A stretch of DNA of 64,000 nucleotides from Membranipora membranacea (lineage: Eukaryota; Bryozoa; Gymnolaemata; Cheilostomatida; Membraniporidae): the NCBI GenBank assembly GCA_914767715.1, contig OU612069.1, positions 6,572,001 to 6,636,000 on the forward strand, in the 5' to 3' direction. Shown here in pieces: positions 13,331-26,040 of the stretch. Below the pieces are notes generated by a model. It saw nothing but the letters and a program-made list of their open reading frames with translations, did not search any database and was not told the origin of the DNA. How positions within the stretch are numbered: position 1 is the stretch's first letter; every line of letters starts with the position of its first letter. Position numbers and translations under genes: made by a program.

Positions 13331-16300
13331 ATCCCTAACCATGTGGATTCATATTCCTTGGGTGGCTCTGAGGCTGTTATTCGAGATTACTGTACTGTTG
13401 TTAGTGTGCACACCTAATTCAACCTATTGAAGGCGAGAATTTGGATATTATTCAAATTGTGTAGCTAGCTGTATGTTCATAACCTTTGTGTGATACTACC
13501 ATGGTTATGATGATTGTGTATACATTTTGGTTTCTTATTTGTACATATTTTTGTATTTACGTGTTCTGCAGCTAGCTGCCTACCAAATCTGTTTCTCGGT
13601 TCGTACCCAATTTTGAGAAGCCTAGGTGATGACTGTGAGATATAGAGTTGTTTCTTCCAAAATCTTCCATTCAAGTAAGTTTAAGCAGAGAGCAAGTGTC
13701 GTTATTAATGACTTCTTAAATTTTGTGACGTTTTTATTACTTGCTTTACTCATTCACTTGAGCTTTTGAGCAGGAAATCTGAGAGTAGCAACATCTTTGC
13801 GTCTTGATCTTGAATAGCCTTCACAGCACAAGAAGTTCGTAATTCATAATAAATAAGCTATAATCAATAAATTGGCTCGGCCATAAACAGAAGTCAAATT
13901 TATCCCTGTTGTCAGGGGAACACCACGGCCACTGGGATTTAATAAATAAATTGAAGAGCAATCAAGCTATTACAGAATAGGTGCTCAATTAGTCTGTGTC
14001 CCAATCTCTTACAACTCAGATGTTTTTGTCCAGTGACCAGTAATCTATTATAAGTGACACCAAACAATACTTAATAACTCTGTCAAGGTATGTAGGCCTA
14101 TTACGATACAATACAATTCAATCTGTATATGTGTGGTACCCCGTCATTACAAAGTGCAATGAAGTTGAAATGTTATGTTTATCAGCTGACATGTCAACTC
14201 TTTGTTCTTTGATCTTGACCAAATTTGTATGCAGAACATGCTTGTCACTGAGGATATTACTCTGAATAATATCAGAAAATATGACTGTGTATACAGAAGC
14301 TTACTGTATTAGCCGAAGGATTACTGAAAATAAGCGAAGGCTGTCAACAAACCGGCTCTCAAAAATTATTGATCCTACTAATCTGTGACTTTCTCTTGTT
14401 CAAAGACTAGAGCTCGATAGTTGTATCATCACGAGATGCTGCGGTGTTTCATAGATCAATAAATCATTGAAATACAGGCAGCTGAACAGAATGCTATATT
14501 GTGGATTTAAGGTGGATTGTATGATGAGAAGTTTATCCCCGCGTCTTACAAAATTATGCTCATTTTCTACCTCAACTGGTATTTTTCCATTAATCCTAAT
14601 TAAAAGTTGTTTCATTTGGCTTCGCGACATATTAAGAGAATGAAAACAGATTTAAAATGGAATCACTGTGTGCCAAGAAATTCACATGTGAAGTTCATTC
14701 ATGCACAAGTTTACACAATCACTTTGCAGTGAACGTACGCCAAAGACTAACTGAGTACTAAAATGTGAGTTTGCTACTTGCAAAAGGGTCAACTGGTACC
14801 AAGTTGCACTACAGCTGTTATCTCTACAAACTCAATAAAAATTTAACTCAACTTGATTTTGTTTCAGGCATGACCTCATATTGGCCGACAACTGTATTGT
14901 AAAATGATAAGTTATTCTTCTCTGTCAGTTATCAGCTCATGCCCGCCAATTTAATTGTTGATTGTTTTATTCCTTTGATAATTTGACAATCAAGTTAATT
15001 TATTAATTTGTAAGGTCTTACATTGTTATCTAGGCTTTGGGGAAGGGGCTCTGCCCAGAACTACGTTGGGGAAGGAGGGGTGGGGTGGGGGGGGGGGGGC
15101 TTACAGCGCCTCTCTCAAACCAAGGAGCTTTATCTCTCAAACCCAAGAGTTTATTTGGTGTGACGCTGCGCTGCACAGGATAGTAAACTATGACAGGATC
15201 ACATCTGAAAGTTGGAAATCCCCCCTGATTGGGAAGCCCTAACCTGATCAACCCTGATTATCACAATAAACAACATTTAAATGAATTAGGGAGATATGTT
15301 TATAATCTTAGCAAACTTAGAAGTTGTGCCCATTTCGTATTTTCTTAACAATTAGTCATTGATAGATCATTGAACTGAGGAAATTCTAAGTTGGGTTCCT
15401 TGTAGAAAAGGATGTCAAATAACTCTATTTTGGTGTACAAACTCTCGTATTTGATAGTAATATGCTACATTTTAATTATTACTAAGGGATAATACACCCT
15501 TTGCATCGTACTTTTCAACTTAATATAACTAGATGGTATTGGAAATTCCAGATTATCTTAATCTTCACCTGAAAGGGATGACGTAATTGGTTTGGAACAT
15601 CAAGCAAAATCAAGCTGGCTTACATTGCCATACAGAACAGTACCAACTTTTCTTGCACCAACAAACAACGGCAAAAGGCTGTGAATATCATCCTGAAACT
15701 CTATTGGTTTGATGACTGCTGGCCAAGTCATACCTAGGGGGTATGTCGCTATGTAGGCCTATTGAGATTTTCAATCAAAAAATATTTCTTGCCAAAGAAA
15801 TTTGTTATTATTTTAATTACGAAATTATGGATTTACTTAGTTTTTATAAATACAGAATTTTTCAGTTGGAGATGTGGAGTGGTTGTCAAGACAAATATTT
15901 TCCTGAACTGATATTGAAAACGATATTATTGTGCTATGGCTATTAGAGTAAAGCACAGCTTTCGGCTAGAAAATGTCCCGTTCCCTTATTTAAGCCTGCA
16001 TGACAAGAATTATAATACCACTTTTAACAGCATTATTAGATCCTTGGAATTTTTAAGAACACAATTCCTATTTCAGCAACATGTGGGTGTAGACTTGTGA
16101 TACAGATAGTGGTGTATACTTGATATGTGCTGCCCAAAACTATATCCATATTTATTATTATTTTTAATTATCGTGATTTTCATCGTTTATTTGAGCCAAC
16201 GGTTACATATTTAATGCAATTATTTTCGGCTACATAAGTAATGAATCTGCCTGCCAGCATGTCTGACAATCAACAAACCTAATCATGTGGTATCAACCGG

Positions 16301-17850
16301 GACAATAATTAATTTTCGCTTTTTTACGGTAAATACTTTTGAGAAATAAACTCCTTTGGCTCATATGATGGAGAAAGAGTAGCCTCGTATCTGACAGTGC
16401 ATTTTACAATGAAAAATTGAGCTGTATTGAAACCTTCAGCAGGTACTGATTTTTGTATTTTATCACTCACTCACTGCAGCTGATGGAATTCCAAACTATC
16501 CACCTGTGTCCATGCACCCTGTGCCCAAATGTTGGACACTGTTGGCGGGACAACCTGTACTGGACGGGTGTGGGCTGACGGGCAATTTGTTTTAATGGAT
16601 GGACATTTTTTGCTGGACGGATAGACAAAACGGTATGGCCAATTTTTTAAGCTCTAGCGACCTCTTTCGACTGGCGCTAAATAAAATGACTTGGCGGCAA
16701 ACTGTTTTTGGACTGATCAATTTAGCAAGCCATCTGGGAAAGAGGTGTGTGTTATGTAGTGCCCCTATACCATGAGCTGGTTACATTTTTATAGACACGG
16801 AAGGGCAACAAAAAATTACATAGTATCCCACCTGTACTATTGGTCCTTATTGGAAAAGTCCTAAATAAACCTAGATGAACATGCATGCGATGGCAGGTTC
16901 ATGCCACAAACTTAAAATTAAAAAAACGATCATTGTATCCTATTATTAACTATATGGCACTTAGATGTACTTTTTGTGTCACACTTATTGAACCAAACCA
17001 CAATATATTGAAGCAGTCTTTTATAAACAAGTCTTTGATTTGGTCAATCACTTATTTTCTCTTGCCATACTCATTAGAGAACAGAACAGAAAATTTAAAA
17101 CGGAGTTCCAAATTTTAAGTTTTCCTCAAAGGAAAGTTGGTGTAATGGGGTCAGACCAATGTTGTCCTGACCTCTTTTAGTGTCGCTATAGGGAAGCGCA
17201 TCTCCCTTACTCAAAGGTACTACTGTTGGAGGCATCTGACTCACATGTTTGTTTCAGATATCAATAGGTATTTCTAGTGATGCAAGTTACGTGACTCGGA
17301 TGTGAAACTCAATCTATAATTGCTGCCTAAAAATATAAGCTTATTTTAAAAATATAAATGCTGAAAAAACTCACATTGCTAGTAACCATAAATCAATTGA
17401 ATTGCAATCTGACATTTCAGATATGAATTAGTATTTATAGTGATGCTAGTTATGCGATTCAATTTAGCAATTCCCAGTGAAATTTCACTCCGTCCATGAA
17501 AAAATATGAAACATTCACTAGCCTTGGCTTCTGACTGGTATAATTGTTATAAATTGATACTCAATGCATCAAAGACAGATGTTATGACAGTGTCTTATTA
17601 TGATTTTGATTTGATTTCCTCAAACTTATTTTTCAGGGCATGTCCTTCGAGCAGTCTGGCAAACTAAAACATAAAGCAATTTGAGAAAAATGAGATAAAT
17701 GTATGAACTTTAAATCCATTGTCAATGACAAGACAAAGGCATATCAATTCCACCATCAAGTGGTACCATTATCTATACCTCTCAACAGTTTTAATATGTA
17801 TATAAGTGATGATGAAATAATAGTTGAATTAAGGTTGTATCCCTTACCAC
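13330..17850 (+). repeat. Array monomer 4 (most complete copy)
   Basis: All landmarks are present in order, with a 13-base G-run at about 15087-15099. The 17150-17500 segment matches 3040-3340 of monomer 1 and includes a decayed copy of the region around the LRR exon donor site (about 17190-17250), but no LRR exon. Confidence 0.75.
17475..17790 (+). mobile_element. LINE 3'-end debris (monomer 4)
   Basis: It contains the same blocks as 4080-4620 (GACTGGTATAATTGTTATAA, TTTTCAGGGCATGTCCTTC, GACAAGACAAAGGCATATC) but is shorter. There is no usable reading frame. Confidence 0.55.
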
Positions 17851-20475
17851 GTGGATTCATAATTCTTAGGTAGACCTGTGGCCGTTATTTAAGATTACTG
17901 TAATGTTGCAAGTCCGGAAACCTAATTCAGCCAGTTTAAGGCAAGAATTTGGCTTTTATTCAAGTTGTGTAGTTTGCTGAATGGTCATAACCTTCGTGTG
18001 TGATGCTACCATGGCTATGATTATTGCGTATACATTTTTCGTTTCTTATTAGGATATACTTTCTCATTTACGTGTTCTCCAGCTAGCCGCGTACCAAATC
18101 TGTTTCTTGGTTTGTACTTAAGTTTGAGAAGCCTAGGTGATGACTGTGAGATATAGAGTTGTTTCTTCTAAAATCTTTCATTCAAGTAAGTTTTAGCAGA
18201 GAGCAAGTTTTGTTATAAATGACATTAATTTTTGGGATGTTTTTATTACTTTCTCTCAAGCAAAGTTTTACTTGTTTTACTCTTTCTCTTGAGTTTTTGA
18301 GCAGGAAATCTGAGATTAGCCACATCTTTGTGTGTTGATCTTGAATATTTTTCACAGAACAAGAAGTTCCTAATTCATAATAATTAAGCTATAATCAATA
18401 AATTGGCTTGCGCCATAAACAGAAGTCAAATTTATCCCTGTTGTCAGGGGAACACCACGGCCACTAGGATTTTAAAAAAAATTTGGAAAGCAATAAATCT
18501 ATTACAGATTAGGTGCTCAATTAGTCTGTGTCCCAATCTCTTACAACTCAGACGTTTCTCTCCAGTGACCAGCAATACATTAGATGTAACACCGAACAAC
18601 ACTTGATAACTCTGTCAAGGTATATGGGCCTATTACGATGCAATACAATTCATTTAATATAAATGTTTGGTACTCAGTCATTACAAAGTGCAATGAAGTG
18701 AAAATGTTATGTTTATCATCTGACATGTCAGCTCTTTGTTGTTTGATCTCAACCAAAGTTTGTATGCAGTACATGCTTGTCACTGAGAATTTAATAATAT
18801 CAGAAAATATGACTGCGTATACAGAAGCTTACTGTATCAGCCGAATGATTACTGAAAATAAGCGATGGCTCTCAAAGATGATTGATCCTACTAATCTGTG
18901 ACTTCCACTTGTACAGAGACAGCCAGAGCTTGACAGTTGTATCATCACAAAATGCTACGGTGTTTCTTAGATCACTTAGTCATTGATATACAGGCAGCTG
19001 AATAGAGTGCTATATTGTGGATTTAAGGTTGATTGTATTATGAGATAGATCTTGACGATAAACTTCCTGGGAAATTTATCCCCCTTGTTTGACAAAATTG
19101 TGCCCATTTTCTACCTCAACAGGTATTTTTCAATTAATTCTTATTAATAAATGTCTTACCAGGCTTCGTGAAATATTAAGAGAATGAAAACAGAATTAAC
19201 CTGGAATCACTGGTTGCCAAGAGATTCACATGTGAAGTTAGTTCATGCGAAAGTTTACAAGATCACTTTGCAGTGAAAGTAAGTCAATGACTAACTGAGT
19301 ACTAAATGGTGAGTTCATTACATGCAACAAGGCCAACTGACACCACATGTCACTACAGCTACTATATTTACAAATTCAAGACAAACTTAACTAGTCTTGA
19401 TCTTTTTGCAGGCATGACCTCATCTTGGCCGACAACTGTAATGTAAAATGATAAGTTATTCTATTTTTTCAGTTATTGCTTTTGTTGTGACAGCTCATGC
19501 CCGCCCAATTAATTATTGATTGTCGTATTCGTTTGATAATTTTCTAAGTTTTACCTACAACACGCCTCAAAGACCCGGTTTATTTTATAATTTGTAAGAC
19601 CCGTTGGAGGGGAGGGGGGTGGCTTACAGCGCCTCTGTCAAATCAAAAACGCTTTATCTCTTTAACCCTAGAGTTTATTTGGTGTTCCACTGGATCACAT
19701 CTGAAAGCGAGAAATCTCCCCTGATTAGGAAGCCCTAACCTGGGCATATGTTTATTATCTTTGCAATCTTAGAAGTTGTGCCCATTTCATATTTTCCTAA
19801 AAATTAGTAATTGATAGATCATTGAACTGAGGAAGTTTGAGTTCCTTGTAGAAAGGCATGTCAAATAACTCTATTTAAGTAAACAAGTTTTCGTATTTTC
19901 TAGTTTTCGGCTACATTTTAGTTATTGCTACGGGATAATACACCCTGAGCATCGTACTTTTTAATCCAATATAACTTGATGGTATTGGAAATCCCATAGT
20001 ATCTTAATCTTTACCAGAAAGGGATGACGTAATTGAGTCATTTGCGCAATAATCAAGTTATTGATTTTCCTAAATTGGTTTGGCAGATCGGACAAAATTT
20101 ATCAAGCTAGCCTACATTGCCATACAGAGCAGCATCAACTATTCTTGTACTAATTATCAAGGGTCAATAGTTGTGAACATCATCCTGAAACTCTATTGAT
20201 TTGATGACTGCTGGCCTGATTCATACCTGGGCTATGTAGGCCTATTGAGATTTTCAATCCAAGAATATTTCTTGCCAAAGTAATTGTTATTGTTATAGTT
20301 ACCATATTGTGGATTTACTTGGTTGTTATTTTTAATACAGAGTTTTCAAGTGGGAGATGTGGAGTGGAAGTCAACACAAATTCATGAATTGATATCGGAA
20401 ATAATATTATTGTGTTATGGTTGATAGAGTACTGTACGGCTTTCGGTTAGAAAATGTGTCGTTCCTTATTTATTA
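17850..20475 (+). repeat. Array monomer 5 (3' truncated, array end)
   Basis: The copy follows monomer 4 closely from about 17850. Its G-run is reduced to six bases near 19613. It breaks off at about 20470, where it joins a LINE fragment. No monomer landmark is seen to the right of this, except an isolated segment at 32.6 kb. Confidence 0.7.
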
Positions 20476-20960
20476 TGACTGGTATTATTGTAATAAATTG
20501 GTAGCCAATGCATAAAATAGAGATGTTATGACCGTTTCCAATTTCAATAGCACAAATTGTCCCAAATCGAATTTTTAGAACAAGTCATTCAAGCAGTCAG
20601 ACAAATTAAAACATTTAGGACTAATTTTAGATAAAAATATGAATTTTAACACCCATATCAACAAGGTTATACGAAAACTATACCAAATCAAAGCATATTT
20701 TGAGAGACATTGTAAGGTTCTGAATAAAACCTTAGTTGTAGTCTGATAGACACAGTTAACAACACCAAACATTGAATATTTTGCTCCAATACTTCATTGC
20801 TCTAATGAATATTATTGAAAGAGAGTTGATAACCGATGTTTAGAAATCATAAATCTACATTGCCCAAAAGTTGAGATAAGGCAAAAGAAATCACCAAGGG
20901 GTATTATGATTTATTCTTTTGACATTTTTTCAACTTAAAAACAGATCGCTAGAGTTTATT
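20475..20960 (+). mobile_element. Degenerate LINE reverse-transcriptase 3' fragment
   Basis: The sequence parallels 31680-32110 base for base in many blocks (GACTGGTATTATTGTAATAA, AAGTCATTCAAGCAGTCAGA, GTTCTGAATAAAACCTTAG). It carries frameshifts and stops throughout. It forms the right border of the tandem array. Confidence 0.65.
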
Positions 20961-22261
20961 TGGTTCATTGTCAGAAGATATCCATAGTGTGGTCATGTTG
21001 GTTGTCTAAATGCCAATAATATTGATAAGACTAAGGGAGGAAGTAATTAAATTAAAAATGATTAACTGTCGCCAAGGAACTCTGGAAATTGATAATGCAT
21101 ATTTTATACAGCATATTAACAAAACTCTGGATCATCAAATATCTGCTCTGGCTGGCTAGTGGCTTCAATTTTGGGTGCCTTTGTTGTTTGGTACATAGCT
21201 TTTTTGTGAGTGTTTGCTGTATTCACCTGTGGTTTGATACAGGGATTGTCAAATTATCTAAGATACTCAGAATAACCTAAAAATGAATTGTGAGGAGGGG
21301 GCAGAATCAGAAAAATATCATCTTTAAAATCAATCGGAATGAAAATTGCCATTGCAAATATCGATTATCTTGAATGGAATATTATATTGGCATCAGTTCA
21401 TACTCAAATGTTTCATTCATGTATTTGGATTCATACATTTGTTGCATTGTTACCAAACCAATTCTAGATTAATCTGGAGTCTTAGAGTCAACTCAATTGA
21501 ACTGAGAGGGGGATCTGTATAATTGAAAACTTTCAACCATATCAAAATCAGCTGAAAATAGTCAAAATCAAAGATGGCAGCCCCCAGGCCAAGAAGCAGA
21601 ATCTCAGTAGATGATGATTTTGATGAGATTATGAATGACAGTGACAGTGAAGTAGATTCTTCTGGATCAGATGATGAAGGTGAGTTGTTACTCATTTCAT
21701 TTTGGAAGTTTTTATCAAACTAGCACTCTTTACAGCCAAGATACAGCCTGTGAAGAGGGTGTCTCAAAAACCAGATTTATTTTGCTGATTTATTGGTGTC
21801 AATGTAAACAACACTCGCAGCCCTCACCTCCTACCTCAGTGAAAACCTTAATATACTACACCCATGCTAAACTGTCAGACCATCATTCTGGTGTATTGTA
21901 ACTGACCATGAGTAGCTTTTTTCTGTACATTAGATCTCTTAGAAAATGATGGGATCCCAAGATCTGATGATGCATTGAGTCAGTTGACTAGGCTTACTAC
22001 GACTTGTCTCTAAATGCATTCATTTGTATATTATTTTGTTTTACACAGTGATCCAAATTACATAGATGCTACTGGTGACTCAGATAATGAAAGTAGAGTG
22101 GGAGATGGCCCAGGGAGTGATGCTGGAGAAGGTAGTGATGGTGCAGGTAGTGAACCAGGTCACATTGGCAGAGATATGATTGATCAACAACTATCATCTG
22201 ATGAGGAGGAACCAGGTATGTTCACCGTGCTAATTATGTCCAATGCAATATCATACTACAA

Positions 22262-22306
22262 TGTGATATAGATATATACATATATTTATGATATATATAT
22301 ATATAC
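22262..22306. repeat. AT dinucleotide microsatellite
   Basis: An irregular (AT)n tract lies in the intron between the second acidic exon and the RGG exon of the piggyBac relic. Confidence 0.85.
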
Positions 22307-22903
22307 TCCATTACGGTTGTGGCGTTTATTTTATAAAAAGCCTTCTATCGCTAGACTTACATGCGTCAGATGGAGTTGTTTATTGAAACATGCGAGCCAT
22401 TGAGACATGAATGTTTATATGAACACTGGTGCAAGGGTTACATGTTATAGCCTCACTTCATGCATAGGCCTATAATATGAACTATTTTTGCTTGAATAGA
22501 ACCCGCTGGTAGGGGACGTGGTGGTAGGGGACGTGGTGGTAGAGGAGGTGTTGGTAGAGGAGGTGGTGGTAGAGGACGTGGTGGTCGAGTTGGTTGTGGT
22601 GCTGCTGGTAGAGGTGCTGGTGTTAGAGGTGCACATGGTCGTGTACGGGGTGGGAGAGGACGTGGTCCTGGTGTGAGACGGAATAGACCTGATGGAGGTA
22701 TGATGTCGACAATTACGTTTTTGGCTTTTTATCTTTTCACCTACGAATGCAACTGCTCATCACACTGAGCAGAAAAAACTTTGTACCTCTGAATATAGAA
22801 CATGTGTTCATAAGTTTATGTCTATTTATCGATCTCTATGCGGTTTCTTACCTTCACGTTTATATACATGGAGAAAAGATACCACAGTGACGCCATGCGG
22901 AGA

Positions 22904-22943
22904 GCACTTACCTTCATGTTTATATATATGAAGATAAGTGCTT
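22904..22943. repeat. Short hairpin, 15-base arms
   Basis: AGCACTTACCTTCAT pairs with ATGAAGATAAGTGCT around a short AT loop, with one mismatch. It lies in the last piggyBac intron. A related copy of CTTACCTTCACGTTTATATA is about 60 bases upstream. Confidence 0.7.
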
Positions 22944-25023
22944 TTTGCATGGTGACACATGATATGTAGTTATGTTATAAATCAAAACAGATAATTGTTT
23001 TGTTTTTCTAGATGAATTCGTCTGGCAGATGGCTACTGACGCAGCTCGCCAGGTACCTGACTGTACTGCTCAGCATGGTGTAAATACAACAAAACTTTCA
23101 GCAGGATGTAGTGAGATAGATGCATTCATGTAATTTTCGATCGTACCTTTTACACTACCGTCAAATCTGAGACCAACCGCTACACTCGAAGTAACATGTC
23201 TGACGCACAGGCCGAATCATGGAAAACTGTAACACTGTCATGCATGTACCGATTCTTCGCCATAATCCTTCACATGTGTATCGTGAAAAAACCAACCATA
23301 GCGGACTATTTCTCCACAGATCCTGTACTGCATAGTAGCTTCGCTAGTTCAACTGGCATGGGCCGCAACCGATTCCAGCAGATAATTAGGTACTTGCACC
23401 TGAATGACAATGCCGATCACGTACCCCATGATCAGGATGGTCATGACCCACTTTTCAAAGTACGACCGATATTTGACAGTCTGTTAGCTAAGTTTGGAGA
23501 GTTGTATACTCCTTGGTCAAATCGTCGACGAAGCGATGTGACCATTTCGTGGTAGCGTAGGATTTCGGGTTTACATGAAAAATAAACCAAACAAGTATGG
23601 AATGCGAGTAGAGTGTGTATGCGAATCTAACAGTGGCTATGTATGTCAGATGGAAGTCTACACAGCCACAGGAGACAACACCGTAAATAGCCTGGTCACC
23701 CGTATACTCAATCCCTTTGAAAATAAAAACTACAGAGTTTACATGGACAGACGCTACTCATCTCCTATTCTATTCCGTGAGTTACCGACTAAAGGCATTT
23801 ATGCAGTTGGTACTTGTATGTCAAATCGTCGAAATTTGCCAGGTGACGATGCACAAAATCTGCAGAAGGGTGAGAGGGTAGCTAGGCAGTAGGGTGATAT
23901 TCGGACAAGAGAGACGTAATAACTTTGTCCACCGTAGATGCTGACGTAATGATCGACACAACAAATCCCAGGTCTAGATTTCACGATCACCAGGTAATGA
24001 AGCCGCAGACTGTCCTAACCTACAACAGCAATAAAGCTGGTGTTGAAAGACGAAAATCGCTCAAATGGTGGAAGAAGCTCTTCTTCTGGCTGTACGTCAT
24101 GGGAGTTGTAAACTCATTCAAAATCTAAAAATTCTCAAATCCAACATCCAAACTCAGACTATCACAATACATCATAACATTGGCCAAAGAACTATTGAAA
24201 GAAGCTGGTATCGAAGAGCGAAATCAACCCCCGAATGCTGCAGCTGAACCACGCAGGCATGTAACTGGCAATCACTTTCCCGCCCCTTTACCACCGAACC
24301 CTGTAAAGCAGAACCCCATTCGACTTTGTGTGAACTGTTCATCCGAGCCCGGCCCTAATGGCAAGAAACCTAGACGTGAATCAAGATACATATGTCTGGA
24401 ATGCCAGGTAGCTCTTTGCTTGTTATGCCTTCATCCATATCACCGTCCTCATAGCAGACGATCTTTAGGTTATCTTTGACCTTTGCTGACATTCATATAT
24501 ATATTACGCTTAGCTTCATTGATATTACATTTCAGAACTTGTCATGTCATAATAACATATTTTATTATACAATCATATTTCAATATGTTACTTCATGGCT
24601 TTTGTCTTTTGAAATGCTCGTAATTTTTCCACAATCTTCTCATACGTCGAATATAGAATTTTCTAACAGTCTGACGCTCTTTTATACCTGTATTTCTTTT
24701 GTCTTTTACTGTCTCTCACAATTGAAAAGAAATAGAGATGTCACCACAGCATTTTTGATCCCTCCTGACAAAAAACCCATGATAATCTTTGGTTCAGACT
24801 TGAGATTTAGCATGAATTCAAGCATACACGACCAGTCAATCGGGGAAAAAAAAAAATTATCTTCTCAGCTGATTACGGCCTCCACTTTACCCCTACCCTA
24901 GCAAGCTATATATTTCTCTAACCCTGGAAAATTTATGCTCATTGGAACGATCATGAGCTGGGCATTCCAATGATATGCATGATAACAGGGCTACTACCAG
25001 CTGTGTTTCGGTTATGCTGCATT

Positions 25024-25094
25024 GAAAATCCCTGAAAGCGCCCGGTCACAGCATGTATTGTTATATAATAGGCGGTCGGTAGTCAAAGTGTTAA
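25024..25094 (+). mobile_element. Right end of the piggyBac element with TTAA target site
   Basis: GGTCGGTAGTCAAAGTG is followed directly by TTAA (25091-25094); inverted, it reads TTAA-CACTTTGACTACC, the form expected for a piggyBac-type terminus. It lies ~610 bp after the transposase. No matching left terminus was found between 20960 and 21574, so the 5' end is probably lost. Confidence 0.55.
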
Positions 25095-25569
25095 TCATGT
25101 ATTTGTAAGTAATTTGAGTTGGTTTATGATTATGAAGTAATTTTGTATCAGAATGATAGGATTTCTATACCGCTAAGTAGCCTGAATCTTATTATATTGC
25201 ATACCTACATACATTCATGAGTGGGCATCTATGTAAAATTCATGTTTCATGGTGTGTCTAAATATCTGAGGTAATATAGACAGCTTGTCCTTTCTTGTGT
25301 AAGGGATATAGTATTGAACAATAGCAGGTATAAACAAATAGAAGTGACAATTGTCACCAGCGAGTTTTTTTATTTCTAATATTTGATACAGCCCTATACA
25401 TAATAACTATCAATTGATTGGATTCTATAGGATTTTGGGACGATAACTATTCCTTGTTCGCTGTGAACAAAATTTGAAGTGTTGGTAGCGTAAGAGAACA
25501 AATCTAGATGAACTTGGCGATGTCTCGAGAGAAAATTAACACATTTGGTTTGAACAAAGGAATAGTAAG

Positions 25570-25660
25570 AATCGCAACGCAATGCATCGCAAATGGATAT
25601 ATTTTATTTGCAGATGACACTAATAATTTATGCTCAGACCCACCAACTTCAAAATAACAT
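25570..25660 (+). mobile_element. LINE reverse-transcriptase fragment with FADD box
   Basis: One frame reads GYILFADDTNNLCSDPPTSK before a stop. FADD is the catalytic Asp-Asp motif of non-LTR reverse transcriptases, usually followed by a small/polar residue as here. There is no continuation in frame on either side. Confidence 0.6.
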
Positions 25661-25754
25661 CTTTATAATGATGAAGAGTGCAGGTCAGCTGAAGTTGATG
25701 TGGTAAACTGTTAGCACTTGTAACCTAGGATTGGCATTATCTTTGCGTTAGGCC

Positions 25755-26040
25755 GATGTTAGAGAGAAATGAGAATGAATTGGAAGGAGGAAACATAGCC
25801 CAACTGACATGGACACCAATAATTTTCAGAGATGCTCATCATTTCATGGTGAGATTGACACACTGTCCGGATTTGCCAATTCTTCATTCCAATTATATTA
25901 TGAAAAGTTCAGAATGTGATCCACTACTGAATACTTTACCACGAGCTTGCAAGAGCCAGCAGTAGGAACCCCTGTGCTATATCTTATGCTATGTGCTATG
26001 GTGATGGAGATAGTTATACAGAATTCACAAGGCAGTGTGA
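25755..26040 (+). repeat. Dispersed repeat, copy 1
   Basis: It matches 34125-34465 over blocks such as GAATTGGAAGGAG, TTTTCAGAGATGCTCATCATT, TGAGATTGACACACTGTC, CTTTACCACGAGCT and GATATAGTTATACAGAATTC (here GATAGTTATACAGAATTC). Both copies give short ORFs (69 and 120 codons) whose frames do not agree, so this is probably non-coding repeat. Confidence 0.7.

Larger units (their letters stand above)
1..20475 (+). repeat. Tandem array of ~4.5-5.0-kb monomers (five partial copies)
   Basis: The same ordered landmarks recur head to tail. A segment containing CAATTAGTCTGTGTCCCAAT-like sequence is at about 290, 5350, 13985 and 18510. A GTTGGAGGGGA + poly-G + CTTACAG segment is at about 1000, 6020, 15085 and 19605. 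A CAATCAACAAAAC-like segment is at about 1930, 7210, 13050 and 16270. A segment containing CCTAATTCAGCC or a close variant is at about 4755, 13410 and 17925. Spacing is about 5.0 kb for the first pair and 4.52 kb for the last. Copies differ by many substitutions and by deletions, so the array is old. The LRR gene runs antisense through it. Confidence 0.85.
21574..24479 (+). pseudogene. piggyBac-family transposase gene, multi-exon and broken
   Basis: Exon-like blocks fit in phase: 21574-21679 (MAAPRPRSRISVDDDFDEIM, acidic), 21934-about 21982, 22049-22215 (acidic), 22500-22697 (about 12 RGG/GRG-type repeats) and 23012 onward. The last block holds the DDE core: VKSETNRYTRS, IVKKPTIADYFSTDP, DPLFKVRPIFDSLLAKFGEL, VDEAM (first Asp), VYMKNKPNKYGMRVECV, YMDRRYSSPILFRELPTKGI (second Asp), STVDAD (third Asp) and ERRKSLKWWKKLFFW. 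A cysteine-rich zinc ribbon follows (CVNC, CLEC, CLLC, HPYH), ending about 24476. It cannot work as transposase: there is a frameshift after EIDAFM near 23135, a frameshift near 23520, a TGA just after DEAM, stops near 23890, and the GVDRADQ block with the last Asp is deleted between 24045 and 24055. Confidence 0.9.

Noticed and set aside
14400-14630. Minus-strand 76-codon ORF in monomer 4
   Set aside because: Corresponding sequence in monomer 5 is interrupted, and nothing is recognised; probably chance within the repeat.
22445-22636. Minus-strand Ser/Thr-rich ORF
   Set aside because: It is the antisense of the RGG-rich piggyBac exon.
24476-24901. 141-codon ORF after the piggyBac zinc ribbon
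   Set aside because: It begins beyond the transposase stop, is hydrophobic/AT-driven, and lies between the transposase and the element's right end with no family match.
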